From positions 18,027,914 to 18,091,913 of the forward strand of contig CM070588.1 in assembly GCA_036346355.1 (NCBI GenBank): DNA of 64,000 nt, read 5' to 3'. Positions 57,058-64,000 of this stretch are shown here, one piece after another. A model generated the notes under the pieces. The model ran no database searches and was not told where the DNA came from. It worked only from the letters and a program-made list of their open reading frames with translations. Position 1 is the stretch's first letter. Each line of letters opens with the position of its first letter. The stretch comes from Rhipidocladum racemiflorum. Lineage: Eukaryota; Streptophyta; Magnoliopsida; Poales; Poaceae. The position numbers and the translations under genes are program-made.

Positions 57058-57887
57058 TGTATCAAATGGTTTGTGTACTTCGTTTGATGAATAAAGATAC
57101 CTTGCTTTGTTTGTTTGACTTGTAAGCCCAAAAAGTATGTGAGCTCACCCATCATACTCATCTCAAATTCCCTGCTCATAGTGTCTGAAAACTTGGCAAC
57201 AAGAGCATGAGAAGTACCTCCAAAGATGATATCATCCACATAAATCTGAACAAGTAAAAGATCTTTGCCATGTTTGAGTGTAAACAAGGTTTTATCAATT
57301 TTGCCCATTACAAAATCATTTTTCAACAGATATGATTTAAGACGCTCATACCAAGCCCGAGGTGCTTGTTTTAAACCATATAAAGCTTTTGACAGTTTGA
57401 AAACATGATCTGGAAACTTGGGATTCTCAAAACCAGGTGGTTGCTTAACATAAACCTCCTCATTGATGAAGCCATTAAGAAAAGCGCTTTTAACATCCAT
57501 TTGATACAATCTAAAACCCTTAGATGCAGCAAAGGCCAACAAAATTCTAATGGCTTCAAGTCTTGCAACAGGTGCAAAAGTTTCATCAAAATCAAGTCCT
57601 TCAATTTGAGTAAAACCTTGAGCAACCAACCTAGCTTTATTTCTTACAACAACCCCATCTTCATTTTGTTTATTCTTAAATACCCATTTAGTTCCAATAA
57701 TATTATGACCTACAAGAGGTGGAACTAAGACCCAAACCTGATTACGCTCAAAATTCTCAAGTTCCTCATGCATGGCATTAATCCAAGACTCATCAGATAA
57801 AGCGTGACTTACATCTTGAGGTTCAAACGATGCAACAAAAGCAGTATGAGCATATGAGGCATTAGTATTGTACTGCTTCAAGTACAC
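57058..57887 (-). pseudogene. pol: Copia reverse transcriptase, 3' truncated
   Basis: The open frame from 57887 is long and well preserved: NQVWVLVPP, GTKWVFKNKQNEDG, RNKARLVAQGFTQ, DFDETFAPVARLEAIR, YQMDVKSAFLNG, VYVKQPPGFE, ALYGLKQAPRAWYERL, and the catalytic block VQIYVDDIIFGG with the YVDD motif. It continues to FLGLQVKQTKQGIFIHQ and TKYTNHLI, then is cut by the fused LTR end. It would copy the element RNA. Without RNase H the copy cannot be autonomous. Confidence 0.92.
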
Positions 57888-58950
57888 GCACGTTTAACTC
57901 ACCAATCATCTGTCCAGGAGGATGTCTACGTTGTATGTGCATTGGTGCAGAAACTTCTGGAGTCTCATGTATAGTACCATGTGAGGATTCTGTAGTTGCT
58001 TGAGTTTCTTCCTGTGGCTGGTCTGACTGGGTTGGGTTGTCAACTTGATTGCCAATGTCATCTTCATCTTCATCATCACTTTCTTCCAAAAAGATACTTT
58101 CAGAATCGCAAGTCACCTGTGTCCCTGAAGAGTCGGATCTAGTACTGGGGCTAGCCTCATCAAAAGTGACTTCACAAGTCTCAACAATTTTGTTAGTCTC
58201 TAAATTCAGCACACGGTAACCACGAGTATGAAGAGCATAACCAAGAAAAAGTCCATCTGAGCATCTAAATTCAAATTTATCAATATTTCCATGTTTGAGA
58301 ATAAAGCATTTGCAACCAAAAACACGCATATGAGATATGCTAGGTGTACGACCAAAACGAAGTTCACAGGAAGTTCTATGTAGCTTTGCTCTCAAAAATA
58401 CTCTATTTGAAACATAGCAAGCAGTAGATATAGCTTCAGCCCAAAACTTCCTAGGAGTTGAAAATTCATCAAGCATAGTCCTAGCCATCTCAACCAATGT
58501 ACGATTTTTCCTCTCAACTACACCATTTTGTTGAGGAACACGAGCAGAAGAAAATTGATGCTCAATACCTTGTTTGGAACAAAAGGAAGCAAAGAGTGTT
58601 CTTGAATTCTCCTCCATTATCACTCCTAATTACTTTAAGTGCTTGTGCAATTCCACTGAACAACCTTAATGCAAGTTCTTGAAAACATTCAAAAGCTTCA
58701 TCTTTGGTAGACAAGAAATATACCCAAGAGTACCTAGAGTAATCATCCACAATAACAAGAACATACCACTTACCTCCTGCAGATTTCACTCTAGCAGTCC
58801 AACAATGTCCATATGTAGAAGCTGACACTGGAGCATTAGTCATAACAAAGCAGTAAATAGGAAAATGTGGAGATGCAGTCATTTTTCCATGTTGACAGGG
58901 GAGCAAACCAAATTACTTGTTTTATCAATCTTTAATTCAGGCAAACCTCT
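57862..58950 (-). pseudogene. pol: Copia integrase
   Basis: From right to left: GAG-pre-integrase end (CQHGKMTASP), then ARVKSAGGKWYVLVIVDDYS and WVYFLSTKDEAFE, VIRSDNGGEFKN with the second catalytic Asp, and PQQNGVVERKNRTLVEMART with the Glu. The first Asp (in a YMDIVG-like block near 58810) is read in another frame because of a one-base loss. A second frameshift lies near 58605. The C-terminal part (RTPSISHMRVFGCKCFI) runs to an acidic linker before RT, and a further frameshift near 57885 separates the two. Confidence 0.88.
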
Positions 58951-59445
58951 AAGCTGATTTGATTTACTTATGCGTTGAAGATGATCGAAACCAATATGAC
59001 CAAGTCTACGATGCCAAAAGTTAAATCTTTAGAAACTTGGGAGACAAGACAAGTAGTTTCAGATGTTGGATATGAAAAATCACCTTTAAACAAGCGACCA
59101 ATGCGAGTGATGTTGCATACTAGATTTTCGGAAACATCTAATATACGACAAGAATTTTTCTTAAATCTCACCTCAAGATCTTCATCAAGCAACCGAGAGT
59201 GAGAGCAAATTATACTTGAGCTTACTTACCAAAGCTACATCCTTGAGAACGAAGTTTTCACCGACTGCACAATTCCTTTTCCAAGAATCCGTCCCTTTGA
59301 ATCGTCGCCAAAGTGATAACCTCATCACCTGAACTTTGTGTGAGGGAGGAGAACCATTTTGAATCTCCGTCATATGACGTGAACATCCGTAATCTATGAA
59401 CCATATGTTCTCCTTCCTCTCTCGCACAACCTACATAAAGGGAAT
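58951..59445 (-). pseudogene. pol: Copia protease and GAG-pre-integrase region
   Basis: WFIDYGCSRHMT near 59385-59420 is the aspartic protease site. The usual DSG triad reads DYG, a change expected to inactivate it. KYNLLSLS follows near 59210, and then the pre-integrase region with VCNITRIGR and a Cys/His remnant (about 58960-59190). Frames change near 59300, 59190 and 59000. Confidence 0.8.
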
Positions 59446-61532
59446 GTCGATGTCTCAATACCAAGTTAGATAAAAGAGTTTTAGGAATCCAGTATTGAGA
59501 CATACGACCAACGAAACCAGTAGACATAACACGAGGATTTTTATCATAATGAGAAGCAGAGTGTGCCTTTATGACATTAGACTTAGCATTGAACCTTTCT
59601 CTCCTTTGCTGTTTAGCTAGTCTAAAGCAGAACTGAACTAAATGACCATCTTTACCACAGTGAGTGCAAGTGTATTTAATATGATGTTTAGCTTTAGAAG
59701 TAGAAGCAACATTTGCACTCATCATAGTAGAAGATAAAATTCCAGCAGATTTAAAAACAGTTTTCTCAGGCTCTTTGACAATTTCAAACTTTCCACTTTC
59801 AAGAGCTTTAACAACAGTAGGAGCATGTGATTTGTGATGAGCATAAGGATCAAAACCTAAACCTTTGTGATGAGTGCTGACTTTTGATTGATCCAAAATC
59901 ATATTTAGGTTTTTCTTTCCTTTAGTAAAACGCTCTAAAGACTTTTCCAAGTAATCAACTTTTCGAGAGAGCACAAGACAATTATTGCAAGGAATATCAA
60001 CTTTCTCTTTCTGTTTGCGACAAGTAGAGCATGAAAGAACCTCATGAGTGAGCATATCATTAGTCATCTGAGAAACTCTAGCATTTGCATCTTTCAATTT
60101 CAATTCAAGATTTGAGCATTTAGGACAAGAGATTAAACCATGCAAATCATCAGTGGAACAACTAGCATGTTTAATATGTTTCTCATTTTGATGCAACAGG
60201 GAAGCATGAACATTCCTTAAAGCAATAACTTCAGATTGTAGCATATCACAAGATTTGCAAGAATCATCATCAGGAATTAAAGATCTAAGCCTTGCAATTT
60301 CAGAATTGGAACTATCAATTTCTAGATCTTTTTCTTTAAGAGACTTCTTAGATTTTTTAAGTTCTGAAGCTAATTTAACCATGGCATACTCAAGCTCATC
60401 ATAAGAAGGTCTCACCTCTTCAAGGTCGGAGTCGTTGTCGCTATCCCTTCTAGCCATGAAACACATCCCGGTGAAGTCATCATCAGGATCTCCCTTCTTG
60501 TCCTTCTTCTTGTCATGTGGCTCATCATCACTCTCAAAGTCCACATCGCTAAGATCACACTCCTCTATGGCGGCTAAGACTTTCTTAGCAACTTTTCGAA
60601 AATTGGGGCGCCTAGGGGTAGTGTGTCTTGAGCTGCGTTGTGCCGGTTCCCTTTCTTCCTTCTTCTTCAACTTGGGACAGTTTGCTTTGATATGCCCGGG
60701 AAAGCCACACTCAAAACAGTTGAAGGACCTCGAAGTTGTGCCTCCACGCCTTCTCATCCTCACATTATTGAGTGCTTTAAAAGCACGTGAGGAGATGAGC
60801 ACAAGATCTTCTTCAGGAAGCATCTCAAACTGTTCATCTGAAAAGGAAGCCAAAGCAGACAAGGAACAAAAAGATGGTAATCCAGACGAAGTGCTGGGGT
60901 TAGCAACAAGTGCATGTGTAGAGGATTTATTATCACTAGGTGACAAAGAATCCATCTCATAAGTTTTCAGTCTAGAATAAAGATCATCCATGGTCAAAGT
61001 ATCCAAGTCAACAGTTTGATTAATTGCAGTAACAACCATACGCCATTCAGGATTAAGAGATCTCAAAATTTTACTAGCGTTATCCTCAACTGAATTAGTA
61101 ACTCCAACACCACGCAAATTACACAAGTTTTTCTCAAATCGAGAGAAAAGATCATCAATTGATTCACCCGGCCTCATAGCAAAATCAGAAAAATCTTTTT
61201 GGTAAATATTTTTGCGCACTTTCTTAATCTTAGTAGAACCTTCATGATAGTCACATAATGTCTTCCAAACAGAATAAGCAGAACGTAGATGAGAAACTCG
61301 ATCAAATTCTTTTCGTAAATTCCTTGAAAAATCAAATTTCTAGCTTTAGCATTCAGATCAACGTCTATTTTGTTATCATTGGTGACTATATCAGAACATC
61401 AAAAAGCAGAGAAACTTTGCGCCAAACATCATTACCTTGAGCTTCAATATAGGATTGCATGCGACTCTTCCAATAAGAAAAATTTGAATCATTAAGCATA
61501 GGAGGACGATTAACATACTTATCTGACGCCAT
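59420..61532 (-). pseudogene. gag: Long copia gag with two zinc knuckles and coiled coil
   Basis: The start ATG at 61532-61530 gives MASDKYVNRPPMLNDSNFSY, the usual copia gag start. A frameshift lies between about 61380 and 61220. The main frame from 61219 has the UBN2-type gag core (FSRFEKNLCNLRGVG; ILRSLNPEWRMVV), a first knuckle CFECGFPGHIKANC near 60690-60725, a Lys-rich linker, an acidic stretch, a coiled coil (about 60170-60420), several CxxC pairs (CKSC, CPKC, CSTC, CNNC), and a second knuckle CTHCGKDGHLVQFC near 59620-59660. The length and the late second knuckle fit SIRE-like gags. It forms the particle and binds RNA. Confidence 0.88.
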
Positions 61533-61543
61533 ACCTTAACCTC

Positions 61544-61555
61544 GCTCTGATACCA
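61544..61555 (-). other. Primer-binding site of copia G
   Basis: The minus strand reads TGGTATCAGAGC, two bases after the LTR end CCTACA at 61558. It is a full initiator tRNA-Met complement. Confidence 0.92.
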
Positions 61556-61557
61556 CT

Positions 61558-62742
61558 TGTAGGATCGATATAGACTAATATAGCAATCAGAGGGGGGGTG
61601 AATGATTGCGCGGAAGCTAAATTAAATTTTTTTAGTAATTATCAAAATCTATGAAGAATTGACGAATCAAACTTTTTAGATCAAATCAAAATTACCACTA
61701 TGAAACAATAAGTCAATATAGTGCAATTGATCTAAGGCCATAAAAGACAACTAAAATTGACACATGCATAAGGATAGAATTAATGATCAATATAATATTG
61801 TTATTGATGTCTGTCAATGTACTTCTTTGGAGATTACCAAATGCACTGCATGCATACGACTTACAGAAAAGTAACCAAGCAATGGAAATTTGCCTCCACG
61901 TGAAGCTCCTGCACGTCTCCTGGACCCGTGAAGCTCCTGCACGTCTCCTGACTCCTGAGCAGCGCGCCTTCGACTGGAGGAACTTGATTCGGCCGCGTGA
62001 TCGCCAACAGCGACGTCGTTTTTTATTTCTTTTCTTTTTGTGTGCGCGCACTGCCTCGCCTCGGTGCGCTCTGTTGCTCTGTGCGGCTCCCGATGATCGA
62101 CTCCAAGCGTTCTCTGGTCCTTTTATGCTGTCCACAGCATCCGAGTCCGCACACGCCGCGTCCGAGTGCAACTCGTACAAGACCGGAGGTCGGACGCCGT
62201 GTCCGAGTCCATGAGCAACGCGCTGGCCGGCAGCTCCACGCGAACGCAAGATGACAGCCAAACTCGGTACAACTCAAACTTTCTAACCTTCATCTCTAAT
62301 TAAATATTTATATGCATATTTAACTGGCCCAAAAACACATGGCCCAATATATGCATATAATTCAAAAATCTCGCATGCACGCGTACGGCACACCGGCTGA
62401 TACCGCGTGACTCACTCTCCCTCACATGCACTGTTCTCTAGCCCGAACGTCCCGCACGACATCCTTGATCATCCGAACCTCGATTCATCCCAGAACCTAG
62501 TTCTGATCCCCATCATCGACCACGTTCGACCTCAAGCAACACCTGCACATGAACAAACACTAAATTGTGTACGAGCACAAGTCCACGACTTGACTCAAGA
62601 TCAGTCCATGCAACCACTCACACGAGCGCATTGCATTAAACAAAATAATTATCAGGTTATCACAAGCACATCAGATAATTATATGAAATAGCACATTTTG
62701 CAAATTCAATTCTAAACCAATTTTTCAGCACATGATTTCACA
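61558..62742 (-). repeat. Copia LTR (1185 bp) shared by G and H
   Basis: The minus strand starts TGTGAAATCATGTGC at 62742 and ends GATCCTACA at 61558. It is 5' LTR for G (PBS at 61544) and 3' LTR for H (purine tract at 62743). A GC-rich block at 61890-62250 gives open frames on both strands without family features. Confidence 0.88.
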
Positions 62743-63346
62743 ATCTCCCCCTTGATGAAAGCATTGGCAACACCACTTTAGAATTGAACATTTGCAATTG
62801 ACATTCACTACACAAGAAAGGTTTGTGAAATCAATAGGTTTAAACTCAAAAGCCAAAGTAAAAAACACAAAATCTCCCTCTTGACAAAATGCAAAGTGAA
62901 AAACTCCCTCTAGGTGAAATGAGACAAATCTCCCCCTAAGAAGAAAAATGTGAGTGAATGTGCAATGTGTACAAAATTCTCCCCCTTTGACAATGAATTC
63001 ATCAAGAATACAAAAGAGAAAACACCATGTTCAAAAAATTTTCCTTTAGCAATGATTTAACAAAAGAGAAACAAATGGTGCCAAGATAGGAAAAGATGAG
63101 CTCATTCGATCATATAACCTTATATATCACATAATATGCCAAATACATGAACTTGATGTGATTTTAACGAGTTAGCGAATGACATGCATCTCAACCTCAG
63201 TACAGTCACCTATAGGCAAGTACTAAGCAAGATCTTAGCAGAAAAGCAAGGCTCAAAACTGAAGCAACTAACAACTCAGGGCGAGCAAGTAGTTTCAACT
63301 CCAATCTAGTAGGCCAATTTAATCTTTTAAAAACGATAAATTGCAT

Positions 63347-63472
63347 GTGGCATGCTTGAAGCATACTTCTTTTATTTTCTCGGAGTGGCATGCTTGAAGC
63401 ATACATCTTGTCTTTTAGGGAATGGCATGCTTGAAGCATACATCTTATCTTTTTAGGGAAAAGCATGTCTGA
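63347..63472 (-). repeat. Tandem repeats, about 38 bp, in copia H
   Basis: Three clear and one decayed unit of GGCATGCTTGAAGCATAC plus spacer. The core is a near-perfect palindrome (GCATGCTT, one base, AAGCATAC). The array lies about 600 bp before the purine tract. Confidence 0.85.
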
Positions 63473-63821
63473 AGCGCAAAACTTGAGGCCTTTGCTTTTA
63501 ACAACCCTTTTTTATTGATTCCCTTTTTTTTTCTTTGATTGTAAACATGCAAAGAGATTCACAGGCCTTTTGAAAGAGTAAAGCTGAAAACACACTTGCT
63601 CCATAGCCCAAATTTGTCAAGAAGATTCAATATCAAGCCTAAAAGAGTAAGATATCACAGAGTATTTAGCTATAGACAATCTAACCAAGGAATTCCGCAA
63701 TGTCACTTTTAGTTCAAGTAGAGCAATTTAGATTGTCATATATCAGCTCAATTACCTAATATATAAAGAAATATGATAAAGTAAGCTCATCAACTAAAGG
63801 ACTTGGTAAGGAAACTCCCTC

Positions 63822-64000
63822 TCAAAACAGGCTCATGGGATGCACAACTCCCAACTCTCCTCTTAGAGAAGCAAATCGAGAAGCATCAAGTGGTTTTGTG
63901 AAAATATCAGCAAGTTGCAACTCAGAATCAACAAAATGCAAAACAACATCTCCCTTTTCCACATGATCTCGAAGAAAATGATAGCGAATATCAATATGCT
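63822..64000 (-). CDS. pol: Copia pol C-terminus (end of RNase H), partial
   Basis: The minus-strand frame entering at 63998 reads HIDIRYHFLRDHVEKGDV, LHFVDSELQLADIFTKPL and LRGELGVVHPMSLF, then TGA at 63824-63822. This is the conserved end of copia RNase H (HIDIRYHFIR ... QLADIFTKPL). It is open with no break in the visible 58 codons, so H may be better preserved than G. The upstream part is outside the window. Confidence 0.93.
   Translation of the reverse strand, partial: HIDIRYHFLRDHVEKGDVVLHFVDSELQLADIFTKPLDASRFASLRGELGVVHPMSLF

Larger units (their letters stand above)
56934..62742 (-). mobile_element. Ty1/copia element G, truncated at its 3' side
   Basis: On the minus strand the order is LTR (62742-61558), PBS, a long gag, protease, integrase and RT, which is copia order (integrase before RT). 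RNase H is missing: RT runs directly into the last 124 bp of an LTR (57057-56934). The long gag with coiled coil and many CxxC pairs resembles the SIRE/Maximus lineage (inference). The 5' LTR is followed on its outer side not by flanking DNA but by the purine tract and 3' region of another copy, H, so the two share an LTR. Confidence 0.88.
62743..64000 (-). mobile_element. Copia element H, 3' end, running out of the window
   Basis: It contains the end of pol (63822-64000), about 1.07 kb of 3' non-coding DNA with a tandem array, and a purine tract (minus strand AAGGGGGAGAT at 62743-62753) next to the LTR. Several other AAAGGGGGAG-like stretches occur at 62920-62990, typical of the 3' region of SIRE-like copia elements. 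The rest of H lies beyond 64000. Confidence 0.88.

Noticed and set aside
61783..62261. Overlapping frames of 85-182 codons in the copia LTR
   Set aside because: They lie in a GC-rich LTR part, on both strands, with no recognisable domain. The 60435-60962 plus-strand frame is likewise a shadow of gag.

Overview
The window reads as gene-poor grass (Poaceae) heterochromatin. Nearly every base belongs to nested LTR retrotransposons, plus one Helitron. No intact host gene, tRNA, rRNA or CRISPR array was found. The grass assignment rests on three things: the type of long-LTR Ty3/gypsy chromoviruses with an extra ORF before gag, the grass-type Helitron end (hairpin then CTAG), and the LTR style. The species cannot be named from sequence alone. 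Names A, A1, A2, B2, C, D, E, F, G, H, S1 and S2 are labels used only here.

Layout, left to right. 1-69 is the end of a plus-strand A-family LTR. 70-5357 is the 5' half of a minus-strand gypsy element A1 (gag, ORF0, PBS, 3.6 kb LTR). 5358-48078 is a plus-strand non-coding LTR element D that has been opened several times: a solo LTR S1 (5860-8095, duplication GAAAG) lies in its internal region, gypsy A (12280-24629, duplication GGTGT) in its 3' LTR, and the minus-strand non-coding element E (24913-47669, duplication GGGGC) also in its 3' LTR. Inside E lies gypsy chromovirus B2 (29371-43118, duplication CTACA). Inside the 3' LTR of B2 lies a Helitron (38687-42419, A^T target, no duplication) that carries a captured hnRNP/RRM gene fragment. 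D itself sits in an old A-type LTR, A2 (48079-51887), which also holds a second solo LTR S2 (49188-51379, duplication CTACT). 51888-64000 is mostly minus-strand Ty1/copia: a 3'-end fragment, a scrambled block of gypsy-family LTR and internal pieces (53007-56933), a damaged copia element G (56934-62742), and the 3' end of a second copia copy H that shares the LTR of G.

How the parts work together. B2 encodes gag, protease, RT, RNase H, integrase and a chromodomain-like tail, all now damaged. D, E and the fragment F have no recognisable coding capacity, but share with B2 the LTR type, the primer-binding site, about 190 bp of leader and the purine tract with its upstream motif. They look like non-autonomous partners (LARD-like) that could have used proteins from a B2-type element. 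A and A1 form a second chromovirus family with ORF0 upstream of gag and a possible small ORF inside the LTR. Relative age follows the nest: A2 is oldest, then D, then E, then B2, then the Helitron.

Caution: element A has many small indels but few substitutions between its two LTRs, so some of its frameshifts may be consensus errors rather than biology.
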